Assembly (NCBI GenBank): GCA_963831385.1
Contig: CAWHPW010000004.1
Location: 32,168-96,167 of the forward strand
Origin: JACVRX01 sp963831385
GTDB taxonomy: Bacteria; Actinomycetota; Actinomycetes; Jiangellales; Jiangellaceae
Length of the DNA: 64,000 nucleotides
Direction of reading: 5' to 3'
A program made the position numbers and the translations under genes. Numbering within the stretch: position 1 is the stretch's first letter; each line of letters starts with the position of its first letter. The notes beneath the pieces are model-generated. The model saw only the letters and a program-made list of their open reading frames with translations. It was not told where the DNA came from and did not search any database. This document shows, piece by piece, positions 1-7,585 of the stretch.

Positions 1-97
1 CCCGAGTCGGACCGGTTGACGCGGATCATTGTGCCTGACGGGATCGCGGGGCACCAGACGACGCGCACGAAACCAACCGCAGTGCGAACCTGGGTTC

Positions 98-196
98 GTG
101 GAGATCCACGATCTGAACGAAGCAGCCTGGGACCGTGCGGTGGACGAGTTCGTGTTCGACCCCGACGCCCTCGACGAGGAGGGCGTCTTCGCGTGA
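98..196 (+). CDS. Short acidic ORF or 3' end of a broken gene at the left edge
   Basis: The 32 codons from the GTG at 98 to the TGA at 194-196 show strong coding bias and give an acidic peptide ending DEEGVFA. The same frame is closed by a TGA at 17-19, so either this is a tiny gene or a frame break separates it from a gene entering from the left. A GTG at 193 overlaps the stop and starts another frame whose first codons also look coding before the serine hydrolase begins. No family is recognised. Confidence 0.25.
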   Translation: MEIHDLNEAAWDRAVDEFVFDPDALDEEGVFA

Positions 197-287
197 GGTA
201 TCCGCTGCCGTACATCGAGCACGAGACGTTGAGCCCGGACAAAGGCTTGGCCCAACGCACGGCAAGGACCCGACTAGTGTCCGACGC

Positions 288-1103
288 GTGCAGAGCCTAC
301 GGCTGGTCGATCGCTGGCCCGTTGCGAACGCCGCGACGGCCGTGGTGGCCGAGACCGGCGATGTCGTCGGCAGTCACGGTGATCTCGGGCGCGTCTTCCC
401 ACTCGCGTCGGTAACCAAGCTCATCACCGCGCATGCAGCACTGGTAGCCCTGACCGAGGGTGTAGCCGAGCTCGACGATCCGGCCGGGCCACCGGGTGCC
501 ACGATCCGTCATCTGCTGGCGCATGCCTCGGGCGTCGCTTTTGACAGTGACATTGTCGTGGCGCAGCCCGGCAAGCGCCGGATCTACTCCAACGCGGGGT
601 TCGAGATCCTGGCGAACACGTTGGCGAAGCGGTCGGGCATTGCGTTCGCCGAGTACGTGACCGACGGTGTGCTGAGCCCGCTCGGGATGGGGTCGACGCG
701 GTTGGTGGGATCCCCGGCCGCCGGGATCGAATCCACCATCGCCGACCTCGCTCGGTTTTCCGCCGAGCTCCAGCGGCCGACGCTGGTCGACCCGACCACG
801 ATGGCCGAAGCGTGCCGGGTGGTGTTCCCCGGCTTGCGCGGGGTGCTGCCCGGCTTCGGCCGGCAGGAGCCCAATGACTGGGGCCTCGGCTTCGAGATTC
901 GTGGCCACAAGACCCCGCACTGGACCGGGTCGGCGAGCTCGCCGGAGACGTTCGGCCACTTCGGGCAGAGCGGAACGTTCCTGTGGGTTGACCCGCTGGC
1001 CCGCGCCGCATGCGTGGTGTTGACCGATCGTGGCTTCGGGCCGTGGGCGATCGAGGCATGGCCGGCGTTTACTGACGCTGTGCTGGCCGATCTCGGCAGC
1101 TGA
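288..1103 (+). CDS. Serine hydrolase of the class C beta-lactamase / penicillin-binding-protein-like family
   Basis: A 271-residue protein of the beta-lactamase-related serine hydrolase superfamily. The catalytic SxxK is SVTK at residues 41-44, the YxN motif is YSN at 100-102, and a late HFG triad stands near the C-terminus where KTG/HxG is expected. No signal peptide is visible, so it is probably a cytoplasmic esterase or amidase-like enzyme rather than a cell-wall enzyme. The frame is open upstream to 135, but the GTG at 288 puts the N-terminus where relatives start, just before the LRLVD-W segment. Its substrate cannot be read from sequence. It stands alone, followed by the sigma factor gene. 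Confidence 0.8.
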   Translation: MQSLRLVDRWPVANAATAVVAETGDVVGSHGDLGRVFPLASVTKLITAHAALVALTEGVAELDDPAGPPGATIRHLLAHASGVAFDSDIVVAQPGKRRIYSNAGFEILANTLAKRSGIAFAEYVTDGVLSPLGMGSTRLVGSPAAGIESTIADLARFSAELQRPTLVDPTTMAEACRVVFPGLRGVLPGFGRQEPNDWGLGFEIRGHKTPHWTGSASSPETFGHFGQSGTFLWVDPLARAACVVLTDRGFGPWAIEAWPAFTDAVLADLGS

Positions 1104-1216
1104 CGTCTCCGCACGACTCAGCCCCACGCCGGAATTGTCCGGCTCGCTGGATCGTTATCTCAGATGTCGGGTCCGGAGTGTCCGACCCGCACGGACATGA
1201 CCTCGGAGGGGGGCTC

Positions 1217-2188
1217 ATGGCACGCACAACGCACGACACGACCACCCGGCGTCGGGCCCGGCATGACGACGAGCCTGACCTGGTGGGTCAGTACCTTGCC
1301 CAGATCGGATCCACCCCGTTGCTGACCGCCGACGAGGAGGTTGCGCTGGCCAAGCGCATCGAGGCCGGGCTGTACGCGACGGAGCTGCTTCGTGCCGCCG
1401 ATGACGGCGAACGGCGCCTAACCAAAGCTCGACGCCGCGAACTGGCTGCGGTAGCCGAGGAAGGGAGGGCGGCCAAGGATCACATGATCCGGGCTAACCT
1501 GCGACTGGTGGTCTCGGCCGCGCGCAAGCACGCCCGGCGCGGGCTGCCGTTTCTCGACGTAGTGCAAGAAGGCAATCTCGGGCTGATCCGGGCAGTGGAG
1601 AAGTTTGACTACGCCAAGGGCTTCAAGTTCTCCACCTACGCCATGTGGTGGATCCGTCAGGCGATCGAGCGGGGCCTGTCCGAACAGAGCCGCACCGTGC
1701 GGCTGCCGGCACATGTCGCCGAGACCGTGTCCAAGATCAACCGCATCGATCGTGACCTCAACCGGATACTCGGCCGCGAGCCGACGGTGGCCGAAGTCGC
1801 CGAGCAGGCCGGCTTGTCCGTCGACCGGGTTGTGGAACTGCGCCGGGTTGCCCGCGACTCAGTCAGTCTCGACACCCCCGTCGGCGACGACGGCGAGACG
1901 ACTCTCGGCGAGCTGATCGAGGACGGTGACGTCCTGCAGGCCGCCGACATTGCCGAGCAGCGGGCACTCACCGCGTCGCTGCGTGAACTCGTCGCCACCT
2001 TGACGCCACGCGAGGCGACCATCATCAAGCTCAGGTTCGGGCTCGAGGACGGTCAGCCGCACACGCTGCAGGAGGTGGCCGACCGAGTCGGTCTCACTCG
2101 AGAGCGGGTACGCCAGCTCGAGAAGAAGGCGCTCGCCGAGTTGCGCGATCCGCAGCGGCACGAGCCCGTCCTGGCCTGGGCCAGCTGA
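1217..2188 (+). CDS. RNA polymerase sigma factor, sigma-70 RpoD/SigB-like (group 1/2)
   Basis: A 323-residue sigma factor with region 1.2 (about residues 21-50), region 2 with the WWIRQAI core of the -10 recognition helix (about 108-155), region 3 and a region 4 helix-turn-helix ending VRQLEKKAL (about 285-310). It lacks the long acidic region 1.1 of a housekeeping SigA. It therefore resembles actinobacterial SigB/HrdD-type alternative factors, although a short primary sigma cannot be excluded. The start at ATG 1217 is chosen because GGAGGGG lies 5-10 nt upstream; an in-frame GTG at 1178 has no such site. A perfect 12-bp hairpin follows the stop codon. Confidence 0.9.
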   Translation: MARTTHDTTTRRRARHDDEPDLVGQYLAQIGSTPLLTADEEVALAKRIEAGLYATELLRAADDGERRLTKARRRELAAVAEEGRAAKDHMIRANLRLVVSAARKHARRGLPFLDVVQEGNLGLIRAVEKFDYAKGFKFSTYAMWWIRQAIERGLSEQSRTVRLPAHVAETVSKINRIDRDLNRILGREPTVAEVAEQAGLSVDRVVELRRVARDSVSLDTPVGDDGETTLGELIEDGDVLQAADIAEQRALTASLRELVATLTPREATIIKLRFGLEDGQPHTLQEVADRVGLTRERVRQLEKKALAELRDPQRHEPVLAWAS

Positions 2189-2200
2189 CGAGACCGCCAG

Positions 2201-2235
2201 CGGCGGGGACCCCACTCAGTGCAGGGTCCCCGCCG
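2201..2235 (+). terminator. Strong hairpin after the sigma factor gene
   Basis: A perfect 12-bp inverted repeat (CGGCGGGGACCC at 2201-2212 and its complement at 2224-2235) with an 11-nt loop starts 12 nt after the sigma factor stop. There is no T-run, which is common for actinobacterial terminators. It is placed to end sigma factor transcription. Confidence 0.75.
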
Positions 2236-2330
2236 GATGGTCTCAGCCGTGCAGCGCCTGGCCAGTCTCGAGCAGGCGGCCCCGTCTCGGGCAGTCGGGA
2301 CATGGCCGGTTGAGCCCAGCGTTAGGGCCA

Positions 2331-2500
2331 GCTGTGAAGATCCTCGTGCAACTTCAGCACACTCGCGCCAGCGGGCGACTCATCACGGCGATCTTCACGA
2401 CCAGCCGCGCCAATTTCAATGGCGGTCGTGAAGATCGTCGTGTAGCCCTCAGCTGCAGCGCCACGCGGGCAGGTTCATCACGGCGATCTTCACGACCAGG
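2331..2500. repeat. Two tandem ~94-bp hairpin-forming repeat units
   Basis: A unit of about 94 bp occurs twice in tandem. Each begins with GTGAAGATC-N-TCGTG (2334 and 2428) and ends with an identical 24-bp stretch (2381-2404 and 2476-2499) whose core is CACGGCGATCTTCACGACC. The start and end of each unit are inverted copies of each other, so each unit can fold into a roughly 15-bp stem around a variable ~35-nt loop, and the two units can also pair across. The loops differ while the arms are kept, which suggests selection on the structure. It resembles a REP/BIME-type intergenic repeat. The 2189-2585 gap holds only this and the terminator hairpin. Confidence 0.65.
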
Positions 2501-2585
2501 CTGGACGGGTTCCCAAGAAGCCCATCTCCAGCATGGGCAAGAAAGGCGACGTGACGCTGGGCCGCGTGCCCGGCATGCTGGCTCC

Positions 2586-3599
2586 GTGCCCGTCCCTGTC
2601 CTGACGCCGCGAGTAGTGGCTACATCGCTCGACGAGCTACTCGCCAACGCAACCGACCGGCGGCCGTTCCGGCACAGCGATTCGAAATCGGGCTCGGCCT
2701 TCGAGCAGGTCGTCGTCAATGGCGAGCCACATGTGCTGAAGCACGTTCACGTCGACAACGACTGGACGATGCGATTCAGCGGCGACATCGGCTGTCACCC
2801 CGTCCAGGTCTGGGCGGCCGGACTGATGGACGTCCTGCCCGACCGGATCGACCACGGCGTAATGGGTGTCGCGGGCACCCTGGGCCGCAACGGTTGGGGC
2901 GGCGCCATCCTCATGCGGGACCTATCGGCGGAACTGGTGCCGGCTGGTGACCAGCCACTGAGCCTGGACCCTCACCTGACCTACCTCGATGACCTAGCCG
3001 CGCTGTGCGCACGGATGCTGGGTTGGAGCGATGACGTCGGGCTGATGCCGCTGGTGAATCGCTGGACCTGGTTCAACCCTGCCTGCCTCGAGGTCGAGGC
3101 AGAGCGCGGATGGCCCGAGCCGGTGCCACAGATTGCAGAACAGGGGTGGGCTCGGTTCGCAGAACGGGTGCCGCCTGCCGTCGCGGATGTCGTCGAGGAC
3201 TTGCGCCGCGATCCGACCCCACTCGTCACGGCAGTACTCGACACTCCGACCACGTTCGTGCACGGGGATTGGAAGCTCGGCAACGTCGGTACCGCGACCG
3301 ACGGGCGCACCGTGCTGATCGACTGGACCTATCCCGGCGAGGCACCGCCGTGCTACGAGCTCGCGTGGTATCTCTCGCTCAACCGAGCCAGGCTGCCGCA
3401 CAGCAAGGAAGACGCGATCGAGGTATTTCGCAGCGCACTCGAACGGCACGGAGTCCAGACTGCCGAGTGGTTCGAACGGCAACTCGGGATATGCCTGCTC
3501 GGCAATATGGTGATCTTCGGGTGGGAGAAGGCACTCGGAGATGACGCCGAGCTCGGCTGGTGGTGTGATCGCGCGAGCGAAGGCGCGGCGATGCTCTGA
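2586..3599 (+). CDS. Aminoglycoside-phosphotransferase-like kinase (APH/choline kinase fold)
   Basis: A 337-residue protein of the APH family. The catalytic loop HGDWKLGN begins at H226 (D228 is the expected catalytic base), and IDW at about 245-247 supplies the metal-binding aspartate (D246) after it. The family phosphorylates small molecules or aminoglycosides; the substrate here is unknown. The frame is open upstream to 2310, but that extension would run through the repeat region, so the GTG at 2586 is taken as the start. It is followed by two DUF1801 genes on the same strand, with no obvious functional link. Confidence 0.7.
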   Translation: MPVPVLTPRVVATSLDELLANATDRRPFRHSDSKSGSAFEQVVVNGEPHVLKHVHVDNDWTMRFSGDIGCHPVQVWAAGLMDVLPDRIDHGVMGVAGTLGRNGWGGAILMRDLSAELVPAGDQPLSLDPHLTYLDDLAALCARMLGWSDDVGLMPLVNRWTWFNPACLEVEAERGWPEPVPQIAEQGWARFAERVPPAVADVVEDLRRDPTPLVTAVLDTPTTFVHGDWKLGNVGTATDGRTVLIDWTYPGEAPPCYELAWYLSLNRARLPHSKEDAIEVFRSALERHGVQTAEWFERQLGICLLGNMVIFGWEKALGDDAELGWWCDRASEGAAML

Positions 3600-3642
3600 G
3601 GTACGGGAGCGCAGCAATGCCGGCGATGGCAGAGTCATCGAT

Positions 3643-4008
3643 GTGAGACTTTCGGCTGAACAGATAGACGACTTCTTGACGGGCCGGGACTACGCGGTAC
3701 GGTCCCTCGCCTTGGCGAGCCGAGACGTTGTCCTGGAGATCTTTCCCGACGCGGTCGAGACGGCAGAGGGCAATGAGTTCGGTTACGGATTCGACAGCGG
3801 CTACCAGGGACTCGTCTTCACGATCAGCTTGGTTCGAGAAGGCGTCAATCTCGGCGTCTTCGGCGGCGCGTCGCTCGATGATCCGGCTGGGCTGCTGGAG
3901 GGCACCGGCAAGGTGCACCGGCACGTGAAGATCCGCACTGAGTCCGACCTGAGCAATGACCTTCGCGAGCTGCTCGGGAGCGCGCTCGCCAAGCGCACGA
4001 ACAGCTGA
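3643..4008 (+). CDS. DUF1801 domain-containing protein (first of a tandem pair)
   Basis: About 121 residues with the DUF1801/YdhG-like pattern: an N-terminal helix LALASRDVVLEIFPD, then a beta core, then GLLEGTGKVHRHVKIRT near the C-terminus. The fold is small and the biochemical function unknown. The GTG at 3643 is the best in-frame start; the upstream open frame has no plausible ATG. The next gene encodes a clear paralogue 17 bp downstream, so the pair probably arose by duplication and is co-transcribed. Confidence 0.65.
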   Translation: MRLSAEQIDDFLTGRDYAVRSLALASRDVVLEIFPDAVETAEGNEFGYGFDSGYQGLVFTISLVREGVNLGVFGGASLDDPAGLLEGTGKVHRHVKIRTESDLSNDLRELLGSALAKRTNS

Positions 4009-4025
4009 CCCCACCAGGAGACCAC

Positions 4026-4427
4026 ATGGCCGCAGCAGGGATCGTCACCGGCGACTCGTCGGTGTTCGAGGAGATGGTCGCCGGCTCACCGAAGCAGATA
4101 CGCGAGCTGGCCTTGGCCAGCCGAGCGTTGATCTTCGACGTGTTGCCGCAGACGGTCGAGGTGGTTTGGCCGCAGCAGCGGACTGCCGGGTACGGAACCG
4201 GACCGAAGAAGATGACCGAACAGTTCTGTTGGCTGGCCCCGTACCAGGAACATGTGGTGTTCGGGTTCTACTACGCCACCGAGCTACCTGCTCCTGAGGG
4301 TCTGCTGGAGGGCACCGGCGGTCTGATGCGCCACGCCAAGATCCGCACTCACGCTGACCTCGAGAACCCGGCTCTGCGCCGACTGGTCGAGGTAGCGACA
4401 ACGCACCGCGTCCCGCCGATTGCTTGA
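4026..4427 (+). CDS. DUF1801 domain-containing protein (second of a tandem pair)
   Basis: A 133-residue protein sharing LALASRALIFDVLP and GLLEGTGGLMRHAKIRT with the preceding gene product, both hallmarks of the DUF1801 family. The ATG at 4026 has a good AGGAG ribosome site 7-11 nt upstream. Gene length and motif order match typical stand-alone DUF1801 proteins, whose role is unknown. It converges with the beta-propeller lipoprotein gene, leaving only 14 bp between the two stop codons. Confidence 0.75.
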   Translation: MAAAGIVTGDSSVFEEMVAGSPKQIRELALASRALIFDVLPQTVEVVWPQQRTAGYGTGPKKMTEQFCWLAPYQEHVVFGFYYATELPAPEGLLEGTGGLMRHAKIRTHADLENPALRRLVEVATTHRVPPIA

Positions 4428-4441
4428 TCGGGGCCGATTCA

Positions 4442-6442
4442 TCAGGCGGTGAACGGCACCCAGGCCTGCTCGTCGAGGTCGCCGAGGTCGCTTGCGAGCG
4501 CTCCGCTTCCAGACAGTGTCCAGAGTGTGTCGCCGATCACCAATGACCGGCGGATCGTCGGGTCGGCCAAGTAATAGTCCCATTCAGCACCGCGGCCATC
4601 GTGGCTCAGGGTGCCGACCTCGACAAGCGAGTCACCGTCGATCCGGAGGACAACGGCTCCACCTGCATAGGCGAGGGTCTGCTGCGCATCGTTCGGCGCG
4701 GCCTCTGGCCATATACCGCCGTCCCACCACACCGGAATGACGACGAGCTGTTCGTCCGGCCAGTACAGGAATGCGTGCGGGTCGTGCTCGGCCTCGGACC
4801 ACCCTCCCGGCATCGGGAAGGTATCGAGCCGGGCGGGTGCCGCCGGGTCGCCGACGTCGAACAACGACACCTGCGCACCTCGCGTCACGCCCTGCTCGTC
4901 GGCATCCTGACCTACTCCGATCAGCCGGTCGTCGCCGGCCGGGTGTAGGTACGACGAGTAACCCGGAATCTTGAGCTCTCCGACGGCTCGCGGCGACGTC
5001 GGATCGCTGAGATCCAGCGTGTAGAGCGGGTCCACCTGCCGAAAGGTCACGACGTAACCGACCGGTCCGATGAAGCGCACGGCGTAGATCTGCTCGCCCT
5101 TGCCCAGCCCGCCGACGCTGCCGACCTCGATGAGCTGACCACCCTGCCGCTCAAGCACCGCGACTTGGCTTTCCGTCGGCCCCTCTGCCGGCCCAGAGAT
5201 CGTGGACGATCCGCTCCGAGTAGTCGCCACGCGCAAGTAGCCCTCGTGCTCGGAGAGCGAGTACTGGTTCAGCAGCCATCCGTCGACCGCGCCGGATGCC
5301 ACGTACTCCGGCTTGCCCGGCCCCGAGGCGTCGAACAGGTGGATCTCGGTCTGCTCCTGGCCAGGGGCGGGAAGGGCCCGCATGTCGATCGGCATCGACA
5401 TCCCCCGATGGTCGTCGGCGATGTACAGGCTCGTACCCGTGCCATAGACGGTCTGACCGTCGCCGACCACCGCGATGGAGTCGTCAACGCCCAGGGCCGA
5501 GCCGAGGTCGAGTGTCAACACGGTCAGCATCGACGTGCCCGAGTACGTCCTCGGGTGGCTGACATCAGCACATTGGACGAGCGATCCGTCACTTGGTTCG
5601 CCGTCGGTCGAGAGGGTGTACCGGGGCACCCAGTCTTCGATCGTCGACCGCGCCAACACGTCCTGGTTGGCCGCCAGGGCAGCATCCTCCGCACCCGGCT
5701 TGGTCGGATCGGATGGATAGGTCCACGCCAGCCGAGGCCCTGACCGCACGACGATCCGTGCTGACGAATCCACCTGTCGCGCGTCGACGAACCACCCGTC
5801 GACATCGAGTTGGCTGACGATTCGAGGCGGGCCGGAGACGTCGACCAGGATCAACCTGCTTCCTTCGGCAACATGCCTTCCGGGTTGAGGCGGCCATATT
5901 GCGGGCGCGACGCTCAGCGGACTCATCACGACGAGCACACGGTCGCCTTCCTGCAACAGCTGGGTCGGATACCACACACCCGGGTCCTCGAACCTCAGTG
6001 ATCCGATCAGCTCGTTGGATTCGACCTCGATCACTCGCAAGGTTCCGTCCAGCACTGTGACGATGCGCCGGCCATCGGTCTTGACCAGATCGGGCTCGTC
6101 GACACCGGCCTCGTGGGTATTGGTCGTCGAGTAGTCCGGCGCAACGGCTTCGCCGCTGGCAGCTTCGGCGCTCCCGGTGGCCAAGCGGGCGCCGGCGTCG
6201 GCCACAGCTTCCGGCACGCCGTAGACCGCCTCTCCACCGAGCCCGTACGGCGTAACGAACTCCGAAGCCGCCCGCTTGAGCTGCTCTAGGGCGTCCTCGC
6301 ATGAGTCGTACTGCGCCAACTGGAGGGCTGCGGCAACCCGGCCGAGCTGAGGTTGCCCGGCCCCCGTGCCCGTGCAAGCACTCAACGCGAGTGCCAACCC
6401 CGACAGTGCCACGACGAGAGACGCTCTCCACCCGATCTGCAT
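4442..6442 (-). CDS. Secreted beta-propeller lipoprotein (COG4880 type)
   Basis: A 666-residue lipoprotein. The signal peptide ends in the lipobox LSAC (Cys 23), so it should be anchored to the outer face of the membrane. The rest matches secreted proteins with a C-terminal beta-propeller distantly related to WD-40: THEAGVDEPDLVKTDG early on, repeated blades, then LYWPDEQLVVIPVWW late. The function is not established; members look like extracellular scaffolds or ligand binders. ATG 6442 is preferred over the longer open frame (to 6574) because it places the signal peptide at the very N-terminus. It is divergent from the D-amino-acid oxidase gene. Confidence 0.8.
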   Translation of the reverse strand: MQIGWRASLVVALSGLALALSACTGTGAGQPQLGRVAAALQLAQYDSCEDALEQLKRAASEFVTPYGLGGEAVYGVPEAVADAGARLATGSAEAASGEAVAPDYSTTNTHEAGVDEPDLVKTDGRRIVTVLDGTLRVIEVESNELIGSLRFEDPGVWYPTQLLQEGDRVLVVMSPLSVAPAIWPPQPGRHVAEGSRLILVDVSGPPRIVSQLDVDGWFVDARQVDSSARIVVRSGPRLAWTYPSDPTKPGAEDAALAANQDVLARSTIEDWVPRYTLSTDGEPSDGSLVQCADVSHPRTYSGTSMLTVLTLDLGSALGVDDSIAVVGDGQTVYGTGTSLYIADDHRGMSMPIDMRALPAPGQEQTEIHLFDASGPGKPEYVASGAVDGWLLNQYSLSEHEGYLRVATTRSGSSTISGPAEGPTESQVAVLERQGGQLIEVGSVGGLGKGEQIYAVRFIGPVGYVVTFRQVDPLYTLDLSDPTSPRAVGELKIPGYSSYLHPAGDDRLIGVGQDADEQGVTRGAQVSLFDVGDPAAPARLDTFPMPGGWSEAEHDPHAFLYWPDEQLVVIPVWWDGGIWPEAAPNDAQQTLAYAGGAVVLRIDGDSLVEVGTLSHDGRGAEWDYYLADPTIRRSLVIGDTLWTLSGSGALASDLGDLDEQAWVPFTA

Positions 6443-6600
6443 GCGCCTTGGACGGCTCTCAGTCGTGGTTGGTTCCCGGTTGCCGACCTGAGTGAGGTGG
6501 CGCCATGGGAAGCGGTGTGCCGAGGGTGATCCGGCGAGAGAGGTTTGCGAGGAGTCCACGAGACTGGCAGGCATTGGCTGCTCGAGTGGAGGTGCCTGCG

Positions 6601-7551
6601 GTGGACGTTGCCGTCGTCGGCTGCGGGGTCATCGGCCTCACCACAGGCGTACGGCTGCAGGAGGCCGGCCTGACGGTCCGCATTGTGGCGCGTGAGCTGC
6701 CACTCGAGACGACGTCGAATGTCGCGGCCGCCATCTGGTATCCGTACCGCGCGTTTCCGCAGAACCGGGTCCTGGAGTGGGGAAGTCAGACATTCGACGT
6801 GTTCGAGGAATTGGCGGCGACTCAGTCGACCGGCATCCGGATGCGCGAGGTCAAGGAGCTGTTCCGCATTGGTGTGCCGGACCCGTGGTGGATGCACGCC
6901 GTCCGGCAACTACGGCACTGCGACGCCACCGAGCTCCCGGCTGGATTCGTCGACGGCTTCGTCTTCACGACACCGGTCGCCGAGATGCCGATCTACCTCA
7001 CCTATCTGATGCGGCGCTTCCAGGCGGGCGGCGGCGTGATCGAGCAGCGGGATGTCGGTGTGCTGGCCGACGTAGCGAGCGATGAACGGGTGATCGTCCA
7101 TTGCGCCGGTGTCGGAGCGAAGGACTTGGCCCCCGACTCGTCGGTCACGCCGATCCGCGGTCAGGTCGTCTGTGTCGACAACCCCGGAATCGACCAAGTG
7201 CTCCTCGACGAGGGCAACCCCGACGGCATCACCTACATCGTGCCGCGCTCGGCCGACTGCATCCTGGGCGGAACTGCCGAGGTGGGTGCCGACAACCTCG
7301 AGCCCGACCCGGAGATCGCGCGCGGCATCCTGCACCGCTGCATCGAGCTCGAACCGCGCTTACGCGAGGCCCGGGTGCTCTCCCACAAGGTGGGCCTGAG
7401 ACCCGGGCGCCCCTCGATAAGGCTCGAGACGGTCGAGTTACCCGACGCGAGGCCGTGCATCCACAACTACGGCCACGGCGGAGCGGGCGTCACCTTGTCG
7501 TGGGGGTGCGCCGACGAAGTCGTCCGGCTCGTCCGGACGGTCCTCGCCTAG
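6601..7551 (+). CDS. FAD-dependent D-amino-acid oxidase-like protein
   Basis: About 316 residues. The N-terminus carries the dinucleotide-binding motif VVGCGVIG (glycines 7, 9 and 12), followed by SNVAAAIWYPYRA, typical of D-amino-acid oxidases. A C-terminal NYGHGGAGVTLSWG segment (about 289-302) contacts the flavin in this family. The reaction is oxidative deamination of D-amino acids to keto acids with H2O2. The GTG at 6601 is chosen because GGAGG lies 8 nt upstream and it matches family length; in-frame GTGs at 6592 and 6586 are alternatives. No peroxisomal or export signal is seen. Confidence 0.85.
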   Translation: MDVAVVGCGVIGLTTGVRLQEAGLTVRIVARELPLETTSNVAAAIWYPYRAFPQNRVLEWGSQTFDVFEELAATQSTGIRMREVKELFRIGVPDPWWMHAVRQLRHCDATELPAGFVDGFVFTTPVAEMPIYLTYLMRRFQAGGGVIEQRDVGVLADVASDERVIVHCAGVGAKDLAPDSSVTPIRGQVVCVDNPGIDQVLLDEGNPDGITYIVPRSADCILGGTAEVGADNLEPDPEIARGILHRCIELEPRLREARVLSHKVGLRPGRPSIRLETVELPDARPCIHNYGHGGAGVTLSWGCADEVVRLVRTVLA

Positions 7552-7585
7552 CGGACAGCCCAGGTTGCGCCATCCACCTCTCGAC

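Noticed and set aside
297..1127. 276-codon minus-strand ORF over the serine hydrolase
   Set aside because: Opposite a gene with complete catalytic motifs; no motif of its own.
2331..2500. Short CRISPR array
   Set aside because: There are two units with imperfect inverted arms and no regular spacer pattern; no cas genes lie nearby.
2310..2585. N-terminal extension of the phosphotransferase
   Set aside because: It would translate the hairpin repeat; the kinase fold begins after the GTG at 2586.
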